64,000 bases of DNA from an uncultured Rhodopila sp. (GTDB lineage Bacteria > Pseudomonadota > Alphaproteobacteria > Acetobacterales > Acetobacteraceae). The stretch lies in assembly GCA_903932145.1 (NCBI GenBank), contig CAIZFE010000051.1:85288-149287 (forward strand), given 5' to 3'. Shown one piece after another: positions 52,745 to 61,130 of this stretch. Under the pieces are notes generated by a model, which saw nothing but the letters and a program-made list of their open reading frames with translations, was not told where the DNA came from and did not search any database. Each line of letters begins with the position of its first letter. Within the stretch, counting starts at the first letter, position 1. Both the position numbers and the translations under genes were made by a program.

Positions 52745-55700
52745 ATGTCCAACCCAACCAGTATCAATAAAAATTCGACTACCCTTAATCTGGTGGCCGG
52801 CGGCGCCTATATTATCACCGGTTCAAACGATACGATCATTGCCGGAACCGGCGTGACAGTCACGGTTACCGGCAGTGGCGATACAGTCACCGCCGGTGCG
52901 GGCAGCTCGGTCACCATCGGCGGCAATGGGCAGAACGCCACCCAGGCGAACTCGGACTCGGTCACTCTCGCAAACGGCGGCTCGGTCTATGAGTATGACA
53001 ATTCGCATGTGACTATCGGCGGCAACAACATCACCGCCAACGTGGGCAACCTGGACGGCACGGGGATGTATGGCAGCGGCGACACGTTCAACGTGAACGG
53101 CACCGGCAGCTATGTCGTGATCGGTGGGAACGGCCAGAATGCCAGCCAGCCGAACTGGGACAGCGTGAATTTCACCGATGCCCCGGGCGGCACGGTCTAT
53201 GAGTATGACAGCTCGTCCCTGACTGTGAACGGCAGCAGCGTGACCGCCTGGGTTGGCACCAACAGCACCACGACGCTGACCGGCGCCGGAGACGCCGCGA
53301 CAGTGGCCGCCAGTGCGACCGGCACCAGCGTCAATCTCACCGGGTCCGGCGAGTATGCCACCATCTCGGGAAGTGGCGACTTCGGCAATGCGCTGGGCAC
53401 CAACGACACGGTGACAGTGACCGGCGCCTACAGCACCGCCAACGCCTTCGCCAGCACGACCGGAACCAGCCTGAACCTGATGGCGACAGGCGATGTCGCC
53501 AACGTCGCCGGCAGCGGCAATTTCGGTAACGCCGCGGGCGCCAACGACACGGTGACCGTGACCGGCGCCTACAGCACCGCCAACGCGTTCGCCAGCACGA
53601 CCGGAACCAGTCTGAACCTGATGGCGACAGGCGATGTCGCCAACGTCGCCGGCAGCGGCAATTTCGGCAACGCCGCGGGCGCCAACGAAACGGTGACCGT
53701 GACCGGCGCCTACAGCACCGCCAACGCGTTCGCCAGCACGACCGGAACCAGCCTGAACCTGATGGCCGCGGGCGATGTCGCCAACGTCGCCGGCAGCGGC
53801 AATTTCGGCAACGCCGCGGGCGCCAACGACACGGTGACCGTGACCGGCGCCTACAGCACCGCCAACGCCTTCGCCTCGGCGACCAACGCCGCCCTTGACC
53901 TCGCAGGTTCGGGTGATAGCGCGAGCATGGCACGCAGCGGCGACACCGCAACGATCACAGGAGGCTACGACACGGTCAATGCGGTTGCCGGCGATACGGC
54001 CAATGTCTCCGGGACCGGCGAGACCGTTAACGGCTCCTACGACACGGTCAACGAAACCGCCGCCGGGACGAGTGTCCTCGTCAACGGCAACAGCGATACC
54101 GTCAACAGCAGCGCCGCGGGCAATGTCGCCGGATTCACCGGATCCAACGACATTGCAAACGTCTCAAACGGGCAAATCTATACCAACGACACCAGCGCCG
54201 GCAGCCTGTCCATTACGGACCCGGGCGAGGACGACACCACAACGAACATCAGCGGCACAACCCAGAGCAGCCCGGCGCTGACAGCCCAAACCATCAGCGA
54301 CATCGACGCGATCGATAACGCGGTGTTGGACCGCGACGCGGCGCCGGCCGATCTGGTTTCGGCGCAGATCGTGCTGGCGGACGGCGGCAACCTGGCCACC
54401 GTCATGTCCGCCGTCGCCAACTCGGCCGAGTCGCAGGCCGACATGGCCAGCACTTATGCCGCGGCGACGGCCTCCGGGCCGATACAGACGCTGATGAACG
54501 CGCAACCGCAGTCCAATTTTGAAGCAGCAAGCGGCGGCTGTGCACCGACCCAGACGCAGTTCAACGCCTTCGCCGACGCGATGTCCACCAGCGATGGCGC
54601 CCCGATCGAACTGGTCTCGATCGATCCGTACACCGGCGCGCAGACCGAGCTGGCAGACACCAGCATGACCAACCTGCTGGCCGAGCTGCCGGTACTTCAG
54701 ACGCTGGCGAACGGCGCCACCCCGGGGCTGCAACTGGCGGACGGCACGCAGGTCCGGTTCGCCTCCACCGCTCAGACGGTCACCTTTCTGTACTCCCTGG
54801 CCGTCCAGCAGATGCAGGCGACGTCGTTTGTCACCGACAACTACAACCTCGACATGCAGTGGCTGAACACGGTCGATCAGCCGCTGTTGAGCGAAGCCCT
54901 GTTCTGGAGCGAACGCTCCGCGGCCGAAACCCCCGCCGGTACGGCCAGCGGGACCCGGGCGCAGGAGGATAACGTCCTGGCCGCGCTGGCGCTGAAAATC
55001 GCCGCGGAACCCCCGGGCAGCCGGCAGGACATGTCGGTGACGATCAACAATACCATCGAGCACTGCCAGACCCAGATCACTGTCTATGCCAATGGCTCGG
55101 GCGGACGTATCCACGACATCGCCAGCAGCCCGTGGACCATTGTCGAGCAGGTTGTCTCGACGGTTGTGAACGTGGCGGCGGTGTTCTTTCCGGCATTGGC
55201 GCCGGTGGCGGTGGCGATCGACGCGGCGCAGGCGGGGCAGGCGTTCGCCAACGGGCAGGATATCCAGGGGCTGCTGAGCTTGGCGCAGGCGGTGGGTGCC
55301 GGGCTTGGCGCGGCAGCCGGGGCAATCGGCGACTCGGCGGCGCTTGCCGCCGAAGGTGGGGTTGTCGGCGACGCGGAAGCCAACGCGTTGGCGGATCAGA
55401 TCGAGCTGGCGTCAAACCTGCAAACGGCTTCTCAGATGGTGAACGCGGCCACGCAGGTTGTGGGTGGCGCCTACGGTGCGGTCACCTCGGCGCAGAACGG
55501 CAACGCCTTCGGGGTTCTCGCCGGGGTGCTGGAGGTTGCCGCCGGCGCGGCAAGCGGGATCGGGGCGTCATCAGGCGATACCGCCTACCAACAGGCGATG
55601 GCCACGCTCGCCAAGGACATCGGGACGGCGGGGGTCGCCGCCAGCATGGCGGGTGCGTTTACGAGCGGGAATGTGACGCAGGGACTTTTGGATAGTCTGA

Positions 55701-56680
55701 ACCTGTTTCTGCCAGCGGTGGCACAGGCGTATATCAGTACTCAGACCAACCAGACCGATGCGAGTGCCGGGCTGGGGGCGGCAAGCCAAGCCGTCAACAA
55801 CGCCTATCAGCAGTACTATGCCAATCAGAACGCCCCAACCAGTGCTGACAATATAGCCGAGGGGCTGGCGGCAGCGATACCGGCTCCAACCATCGGCAGT
55901 GGTTCGACGGGGACCGCGGCGCCGCAATACAACTTCAAGATCAACACCGCCGCATTCGCAGCCGATCTCGGAGCAATCACCGCGAATGGAGTGCCGACCT
56001 TCAACAACGCCATTAGCCAGTTGCCCGCAGCAGCAGTGCCGCCGGGTGGTTATACGACGATCACGACATTCGACTCGACGACGTGGCAATTCACGTTCGC
56101 TGCCGACCCGGCGGTTGGGGGCGGCACGGGTAGCAACATCGGTGTGAATGTTCAGCCGGTCAATGGCAACAACAGCACGCCGAGCACGATTTCGGCGGCC
56201 TTGTGGGGTATTGCTGACAATACGATATGGTTTATGAACCAGCTCTTCGGGGTCAGTTCCGCTGAGGCTGCGGGAAATGGGACGCCCCTTCATTCAGTCG
56301 TGGTCCAGAACCCAGATCAATACGTGGGCGCTCCATTGTTCGTCCACAATGGCGACACACAGTGCGTTGCATTGCCCGAAGAGGTAAGTCTCGCCGCAGG
56401 TACCCCCGTTGGAGGCACCTCGGGTTGGCACATGGGAGACGCCGTCACGCAAGCAACCCCGGCGGGTACGATCATTGCAATATTCGGTGCCGGTGGTGTC
56501 TATACCAACACGCCGGGATCCTCGCATACCGCAATCGTCTTGGGCCCGGATGGCAACGGAGGGATGTGGGTCGCCGAACAATATCAAAGTAGCCAAAGCG
56601 TTCTCAAGACAGACTATACGTCTGGGAATTCAAGTTTTGAAAAAAATTTAGACAGTTATCATGCTGTGCTCGTGCATTAG
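52745..56680 (+). CDS. Polymorphic toxin copy 1: beta-repeat N-terminus, shared trunk, BPSL0067-like amidase tip
   Basis: A 1311-aa protein without a classical signal peptide. Residues 1 to about 510 are Thr/Gly/Asn-rich beta-repeats (GSNDTI, GSGDTVTAGAGSSVTIGG), including four 47-residue tandem units. About 515-580 resembles DUF4214 (SDIDAIDNAVLDRDAAPADL). A trunk (about 600-1030) with Ala/Gly-rich hydrophobic helices is shared with two downstream proteins. The final roughly 120 residues match the BPSL0067 family: QYVGAPLFVHNGDTQCVAL with Cys1207, GTIIAIFGAGGVYTN, SSHTAIVLG with His1261, MWVAEQY, an NlpC/CHAP-type Cys-His amidase. Likely an exported antibacterial peptidoglycan hydrolase; export route unknown. 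Confidence 0.8.
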   Translation: MSNPTSINKNSTTLNLVAGGAYIITGSNDTIIAGTGVTVTVTGSGDTVTAGAGSSVTIGGNGQNATQANSDSVTLANGGSVYEYDNSHVTIGGNNITANVGNLDGTGMYGSGDTFNVNGTGSYVVIGGNGQNASQPNWDSVNFTDAPGGTVYEYDSSSLTVNGSSVTAWVGTNSTTTLTGAGDAATVAASATGTSVNLTGSGEYATISGSGDFGNALGTNDTVTVTGAYSTANAFASTTGTSLNLMATGDVANVAGSGNFGNAAGANDTVTVTGAYSTANAFASTTGTSLNLMATGDVANVAGSGNFGNAAGANETVTVTGAYSTANAFASTTGTSLNLMAAGDVANVAGSGNFGNAAGANDTVTVTGAYSTANAFASATNAALDLAGSGDSASMARSGDTATITGGYDTVNAVAGDTANVSGTGETVNGSYDTVNETAAGTSVLVNGNSDTVNSSAAGNVAGFTGSNDIANVSNGQIYTNDTSAGSLSITDPGEDDTTTNISGTTQSSPALTAQTISDIDAIDNAVLDRDAAPADLVSAQIVLADGGNLATVMSAVANSAESQADMASTYAAATASGPIQTLMNAQPQSNFEAASGGCAPTQTQFNAFADAMSTSDGAPIELVSIDPYTGAQTELADTSMTNLLAELPVLQTLANGATPGLQLADGTQVRFASTAQTVTFLYSLAVQQMQATSFVTDNYNLDMQWLNTVDQPLLSEALFWSERSAAETPAGTASGTRAQEDNVLAALALKIAAEPPGSRQDMSVTINNTIEHCQTQITVYANGSGGRIHDIASSPWTIVEQVVSTVVNVAAVFFPALAPVAVAIDAAQAGQAFANGQDIQGLLSLAQAVGAGLGAAAGAIGDSAALAAEGGVVGDAEANALADQIELASNLQTASQMVNAATQVVGGAYGAVTSAQNGNAFGVLAGVLEVAAGAASGIGASSGDTAYQQAMATLAKDIGTAGVAASMAGAFTSGNVTQGLLDSLNLFLPAVAQAYISTQTNQTDASAGLGAASQAVNNAYQQYYANQNAPTSADNIAEGLAAAIPAPTIGSGSTGTAAPQYNFKINTAAFAADLGAITANGVPTFNNAISQLPAAAVPPGGYTTITTFDSTTWQFTFAADPAVGGGTGSNIGVNVQPVNGNNSTPSTISAALWGIADNTIWFMNQLFGVSSAEAAGNGTPLHSVVVQNPDQYVGAPLFVHNGDTQCVALPEEVSLAAGTPVGGTSGWHMGDAVTQATPAGTIIAIFGAGGVYTNTPGSSHTAIVLGPDGNGGMWVAEQYQSSQSVLKTDYTSGNSSFEKNLDSYHAVLVH
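53402..53876 (+). repeat. 141-bp tandem repeat inside toxin copy 1
   Basis: Units begin at 53402, 53543, 53684 and 53825 (exact 141-bp spacing); the first three are complete, the fourth diverges after about 50 bp. Each encodes 47 residues beginning NDTVTVTGAYSTANAFA. Differences are few, so the array is young or homogenised. Confidence 0.92.
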
Positions 56681-56699
56681 TACCTCGTGGAGTTGGAAA

Positions 56700-57188
56700 A
56701 TGCTGAACGTTGGACCGTCTGCGCGACAAACGCGAGTGTCAGGGGCTCGTCCCGACGGACGGCCTCGCTGCGTTGCGTTATGGGTGTTAAGCATCTGCTT
56801 CGTTTTGGGATCGGGCGGTTCATACGCGGCTGACTTCGAGGTATCGTGTCCCGCGACACTTCCGCCCCTTAGCGGACACTTGCCTGGATTGCCGGCTGAG
56901 TGGGATGTTGTCACGAGTGTCCTCCCACTCGATCTAGCGGGCCCCCTGATCGGTGACGTGCGTGGCGACGATGATCGCGCTAACCATGAAGAGCGGCTTC
57001 CGAACGGCGACATTCTCAAGACGTGGTCCTTCGACCGCGTCACGTTCGTACCATACGTGCATTGCCTGTATTTCTACACCAAAGTGCTATTGGTACAGAA
57101 GATCCCGCCGGACATTAAGAGTTGTCAGTCCCTCTGGCGCGCCGATCCGAAGCTGGCCAAACTCGAAGAAATAACATGCAGCAGATAG
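56700..57188 (+). CDS. Exported STY0300-like protein, candidate immunity protein A
   Basis: A 162-aa protein with a basic N-terminus and hydrophobic signal (VALWVLSICFVLGSGGSYAA) then SCPATLPPLSGHLPGLPAEW, NGDILKTWSFDR, YVHCLYFYTKVLLVQKIPPD, and four Cys, as in STY0300-family periplasmic proteins, which I recall next to BPSL0067-type effectors. Start ATG 56700, 9 nt after TGGAG; the upstream part of the frame overlaps the toxin stop. It follows the toxin by 20 bp. A periplasmic location fits protection against a peptidoglycan amidase; function inferred. Confidence 0.75.
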   Translation: MLNVGPSARQTRVSGARPDGRPRCVALWVLSICFVLGSGGSYAADFEVSCPATLPPLSGHLPGLPAEWDVVTSVLPLDLAGPLIGDVRGDDDRANHEERLPNGDILKTWSFDRVTFVPYVHCLYFYTKVLLVQKIPPDIKSCQSLWRADPKLAKLEEITCSR

Positions 57189-57318
57189 GAAGGGATCGTT
57201 CCGCGTTGTGGAAAGCAATCTTGGCCGCCAGCCCGGCTGCCCTTTACGGAGTAATCGGTGATGACCACGCGTTGTGTCCGGTTTTACCCGTGCATTCATC
57301 CATAGCTGGAGTTCGAAA

Positions 57319-57810
57319 GTGCTGAAGGCTGAACCGATTGTGTGCCAAATACGACCGTCGAGGGCTCGTTTGGGTGGGGCATGGTCTTATCGCATTGCGT
57401 TATGTGCGATAGGCGCCTACCTCGTTTTGAGATCGGGTCGTTCTTACGCGGCTGACTTCGAGGCATCCTGTCCCGCGACACTTCCGACCCTCAGCGGACA
57501 CTTGCCTGGATTGCCGTCTGAGTGGACGGTTGTCACGTATCCCTTCCCACTCAAACTAGCAGGCCTCGGAGTCGGTGACGAGCATTACCAAGACATACGC
57601 GCTGACCATGAAGAGCGCCTCCCGAACGGCGACCTCCTCCGGACGTGGTCTTTCGATGGCGGCACGTCCACACGCTTCGTACTATGTCAGTATAGCTACA
57701 CCTCCGTCCAATTGACACAGAAGATCCCGCCGGACATTCAGACCTGCCAGCATGTTTACCGCGCCGATCGAAAGCTGGCGATATTTGAAAAGATAACCTG
57801 TGATAGATGA
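57319..57810 (+). CDS. Exported STY0300-like protein, candidate immunity protein B (duplicate)
   Basis: A 163-aa paralogue of the preceding gene: SYAADFEASCPATLPTLSGH, LPGLPSEWTVVTYPFPLKLA, NGDLLRTWSFDGG, SVQLTQKIPPDIQTC. GTG 57319 is picked because its context (TGGAGTTCGAAA then GTG-CTG-AAG) mirrors that of copy A (TGGAGTTGGAAA then ATG-CTG-AAC). The pair is a tandem duplication with clear divergence. Its TGA overlaps the ATG of the orphan toxin gene (ATGA), suggesting coupled translation. Confidence 0.75.
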   Translation: MLKAEPIVCQIRPSRARLGGAWSYRIALCAIGAYLVLRSGRSYAADFEASCPATLPTLSGHLPGLPSEWTVVTYPFPLKLAGLGVGDEHYQDIRADHEERLPNGDLLRTWSFDGGTSTRFVLCQYSYTSVQLTQKIPPDIQTCQHVYRADRKLAIFEKITCDR

Positions 57811-60080
57811 GTTTAAGCCGTGCCTTTGGCACAACGGGACAGCCAACTTTCACCTCATCTTTCGAAGCACTGAGCGGCGACAGTGCGCCGACGCAGACGG
57901 AATTCAACGCCTTCGCCGACGCCATGTCCACCAGTTACGGCGCGCCGATCGAACTGTTCTCGGTCGATCCGGCCACCGGCGCGCAAACCGAACTTGCCGA
58001 CACCAGCACCACCAACCTGCTGGCCGAGCTGCCGGTGCTGGAGGCTCAGGCGAACGGGGTGAACCTGGGGCTGCAACTGGCGGATGGAACGCAGGTACAG
58101 TTCTCCTCCACCGCGCGGCTGGCCGACTTCCTGTATGCGACCTCCGTGCAGCAGATGCAGGCGACGCAGTTCGTCACCGACAATTACAACCTGGATACGC
58201 AGTGGCTGAACACGGTCGATCAGCCGCTGCTGAACAGCGCGATCCAGTGGAACGAACAGGCGGTGAACCAAACCGCCGCCGGCAAGACTGCCCAAGCAAC
58301 GGAATCCAACATCGCGGCGAGCCTCGCGCTGCAAATCGCCGGCGAGGCTCCCGCCAGCCGGCAGAACGATGAGGTGACGATCAGCAGCAACGGGACCCCG
58401 ACCCAGGTCACCGTCTATACCAACGGCACCTGCACGATCCACAGCCTGAATGGCGGGATTACCGGTTACATCGAGGAAGCGGTCTCCACCCTTGTGTCGA
58501 TCGCCGCGGTGGTGACCGGGCAATGGTACCTATATTATGCGGCGGCGGCGATCGACGCGGCTCAGGCGGGGCAGGCTTTTGCCAATGGCCAGGACCTGGC
58601 GGGGATTCTCAGCCTGGCCGAGGCGGTCAGCGCCGGTATCCTCGGGGGGACGGGCGGGACCGCGCCGTTGGGAACCACGCCCGTGCCGGCTCCCACGGTT
58701 GCGCAGACGGTCGCACAGGAAATCAACGTGGCGGCGGAAGCCGTCGGCGGCGTGTATGGCGTTGTGAAGTCGACCGAGACCGGCAACGCGATTGGCATTC
58801 TGGCCGGCGCGCTGGAGGCGGCAGCGGCGGCGGCGGCAGGGATCGGGATAGAGGCCGGCCCCGGCCAGGCGCAGCAGACACTGAATTTGATTTCGACCGC
58901 GTTAGGGGCGGCCAGTGTCGTCACCAACATGGGGGGCGATTTCGCCAGCGGTAATCTGGCTCAGGGGTTGGTGGATAGCCTGAACCTGTATCTACCGGCA
59001 GAGGCGGCGGCGAATGCAACCGCTCAGACAAACCTCAGCGATGCGAGTGCCGGGCTGGAGGCGGAATACCAGGGCGCCAACCAGGCCTATACGCAGTACT
59101 ACGCCAATCAGAGTGCCCAGACGGCTCTCACCAGTGCGATCACGCTTGTGCTCACCGAGGAGTTGCCGGCGCCCCCGGCCGACGTCACGCCAGCGAACTG
59201 GCCGACAGTCGGGATCGCGGTCAATGTCGCCGCATTCGGAGCCGCTCTCAACGCCGCCGGCACGAGTCTTGTGCCGAACTTCAACGACGTCGTCAGCGCA
59301 CTGCCGGCGTCGGCGATGCCGTCGAACGGGGTGTCTGGGACCTTCCTGATAAACGGGGCGCCAGAGCAAGTGACGATTGCCGCGGGCAACCCAGCAGTAC
59401 CGGGCGGAAGCGGCACACTCATCGTGACGGCTGCGCCGGTTGATGCCGCCAATCCGTCCGGCGGAACGGCATCCGGCACCGGATCGAGTATCTTGGACAC
59501 GATCCAGGCGACGGCGACAACCATTGGAACCACCCTCATCAAGTTCATAGGTCAATCAGCCGGTTCTGCGTTGGACCTCACGGTGCCCACGTCAACGACT
59601 GCCAGCAGCCTGAATGCGGCACCTGTTGCTGCCATGGATAACACCGGGAAACCCATTTTGGATCCTGCGGGCAACCAGATGATGACGCCTACGGGTGCGG
59701 ACCCGGGCGCGGTGGCGGCCGTTGGACAACTGGCCGCCGGGGGCGGAGGAACAGAGCCAGGCGATTTGCTGTATGCTCAATCGCTTCTCTCGTTGTTCAG
59801 GCAGCATGGCGCCTGGGATTTTCAGTTTGCCGGTAATTCGTCTTTTAATGCCAAATTTACAGACTATTCAAACATGGAGATAGGGGTCTATGGCGCGTCC
59901 ATAGGCATGCCATTAACCGAACTGCTGACAATCTCGGACACCTACGCTGCGCTGAATTCGAATATGAAAGCAGATCCAGGTGGTTTCAGTACTATCTATA
60001 CGCATACGCTCAACACAAATGTTTCAGACATAACACAGGGGTACACTCTATACAACGCAGGGTTGATCGGCCATCACTAG
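57807..60080 (+). CDS. Polymorphic toxin copy 2 (orphan cassette): trunk plus Ntox44-like tip
   Basis: A 757-aa protein lacking the beta-repeat and DUF4214-like parts; it starts MSLSRAFGTTGQPTFTSSFE and joins the trunk at APTQTEFNAFADAMSTSYGA, matching residue about 595 of copy 1. The trunk is very close to copy 3. After a variable linker, the last roughly 110 residues (LLSLFRQHGAWDFQF, TDYSNMEIGVYGASIGMPLT) resemble polymorphic toxin type 44 (WDxK...DxGNxxYG). Without an N-terminus it is probably an orphan tip donor, or secreted only after recombination into copy 1. Confidence 0.75.
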   Translation: MSLSRAFGTTGQPTFTSSFEALSGDSAPTQTEFNAFADAMSTSYGAPIELFSVDPATGAQTELADTSTTNLLAELPVLEAQANGVNLGLQLADGTQVQFSSTARLADFLYATSVQQMQATQFVTDNYNLDTQWLNTVDQPLLNSAIQWNEQAVNQTAAGKTAQATESNIAASLALQIAGEAPASRQNDEVTISSNGTPTQVTVYTNGTCTIHSLNGGITGYIEEAVSTLVSIAAVVTGQWYLYYAAAAIDAAQAGQAFANGQDLAGILSLAEAVSAGILGGTGGTAPLGTTPVPAPTVAQTVAQEINVAAEAVGGVYGVVKSTETGNAIGILAGALEAAAAAAAGIGIEAGPGQAQQTLNLISTALGAASVVTNMGGDFASGNLAQGLVDSLNLYLPAEAAANATAQTNLSDASAGLEAEYQGANQAYTQYYANQSAQTALTSAITLVLTEELPAPPADVTPANWPTVGIAVNVAAFGAALNAAGTSLVPNFNDVVSALPASAMPSNGVSGTFLINGAPEQVTIAAGNPAVPGGSGTLIVTAAPVDAANPSGGTASGTGSSILDTIQATATTIGTTLIKFIGQSAGSALDLTVPTSTTASSLNAAPVAAMDNTGKPILDPAGNQMMTPTGADPGAVAAVGQLAAGGGGTEPGDLLYAQSLLSLFRQHGAWDFQFAGNSSFNAKFTDYSNMEIGVYGASIGMPLTELLTISDTYAALNSNMKADPGGFSTIYTHTLNTNVSDITQGYTLYNAGLIGHH
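58440..59003 (+). repeat. Long direct repeat, trunk of toxin copy 2
   Basis: 564 bp that align without gaps to 62304-62867 (constant offset 3864) and are identical over long stretches, encoding LNGGITGYIEEAVSTLVSIA to SLNLYLPAEA. Confidence 0.9.
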
Positions 60081-60138
60081 CGTCAGAGAAGGGGCGGGTA
60101 AAGATGATTATGACAGGTTCGGCAGGGGAGGACGGATT

Positions 60139-60594
60139 GTGAGGTTCATCCCGGCTTCGATGGCACTGGCGGCGGTTTTTTCCATTGGGTGGGGGGTTGG
60201 TTTGAACAGTTTTATGCGTGGGCCGGATTGGCCAAATCTACCCGGCTGTCAGTTAACGCCGGTAGGGCGCTATCCCAGTGACGACGGCGCCGATATCGCG
60301 ACCACTTTACTGCGAAATTGTAACGACGGGAAGGATATCACCTATTTCCTCAGGTTGGATATCCAAGGCCGACGACCAGGCAACGCGGGTTGGTGGGGGA
60401 TCAACGAAATAGAGAACGATCACTATCCCGAAAATAAGCCTGTGGTAATCTGGGTCAAAAAAAATACTGTACAAGTCACCATTAGCACCAGGACGCTTTC
60501 TGGCACGCTCGTCGAATATGAAGGCAATGATATCCAATTTATCCGGGTCTATGAGCCGCGGGAGCCAGGTAAGTTTCCAAACTTGGAACGCTGA
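60139..60594 (+). CDS. Small exported protein, candidate immunity to copy 2 tip
   Basis: A 151-aa protein: N-terminal hydrophobic signal or anchor (RFIPASMALAAVFSIGWGVG), then LPGCQLTPVGRYPSDDGADI, GWWGINEIENDHYPENKPVV, TRTLSGTLVEYEGNDIQFIR. Starts at GTG 60139 with GGGGAGGA 8 nt upstream. It follows the toxin stop by 58 bp, the usual immunity position. No family recognised. Lower GC than neighbouring core genes, in line with horizontal origin. Confidence 0.6.
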   Translation: MRFIPASMALAAVFSIGWGVGLNSFMRGPDWPNLPGCQLTPVGRYPSDDGADIATTLLRNCNDGKDITYFLRLDIQGRRPGNAGWWGINEIENDHYPENKPVVIWVKKNTVQVTISTRTLSGTLVEYEGNDIQFIRVYEPREPGKFPNLER

Positions 60595-60726
60595 TGGGTA
60601 GAAGTCTCGATTTCTCGGGCCAGCCAGGCATTGCAGATTGCCCCGACGAGCCGGAACATGGCGCTGGACCTGCCCAAGCTCTGCGGTCCTAGCCAAGTGT
60701 GCCAAATCGGGCTCTCTCCGCGCTCC

Positions 60727-61115
60727 TCAAACCGTAGCCTGCGGCACGCCCGGCCGCGCCTTCAGCGCCTCCGCCGCCGCATCCTTGTAGGCCTGATCCG
60801 GAGCCAGTACCAGCGCCGCCGACCGCACCCGTTGGTGCTCCGGATCGGCCCCCGGCGGCAAAACTCCCCTGTCCGCCAGCGCCCGCGCCGCCCGCAGCAA
60901 CCGCCCGCGCGCCATGACGATCCCATTATCCGTCGAAACCAGGTTCTCCCTCGACCGGTCAACGATCGGACCCATACTCTCCTGTAACGAGGCATCCTGC
61001 ATCGCGATCCCCGACACGCCGCTATAATTAATCCCGGCGCGCTGAGCCTCCCGGTCAATCAGATAGTCGTTGTCCCTGTTGGCCGCCGGACGATACGTGC
61101 CAGGAAAGCAGCGGA
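60727..61115 (-). pseudogene. C-terminal fragment of a Rieske aromatic-ring dioxygenase alpha subunit
   Basis: The minus strand reads PGTYRPAANRDNDYLIDREA, QRAGINYSGVSGIAMQDASL, QESMGPIVDRSRENLVSTDN, GIVMARGRLLRAARALADRG to a TGA at 60727. This is the end of phthalate-dioxygenase-like oxygenase subunits; DAS...QESMGPIVDRS is diagnostic. The Rieske cluster and most iron ligands are missing: the gene is cut at about 61115, where toxin copy 3 begins. A shadow frame continues to 61200 but without homology. Confidence 0.8.
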
Positions 61116-61130
61116 CAGTTCCGGTGCGGA

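Noticed and set aside
53402..53876. Possible CRISPR-like array
   Set aside because: Units are directly adjacent 141-bp coding repeats without spacers.
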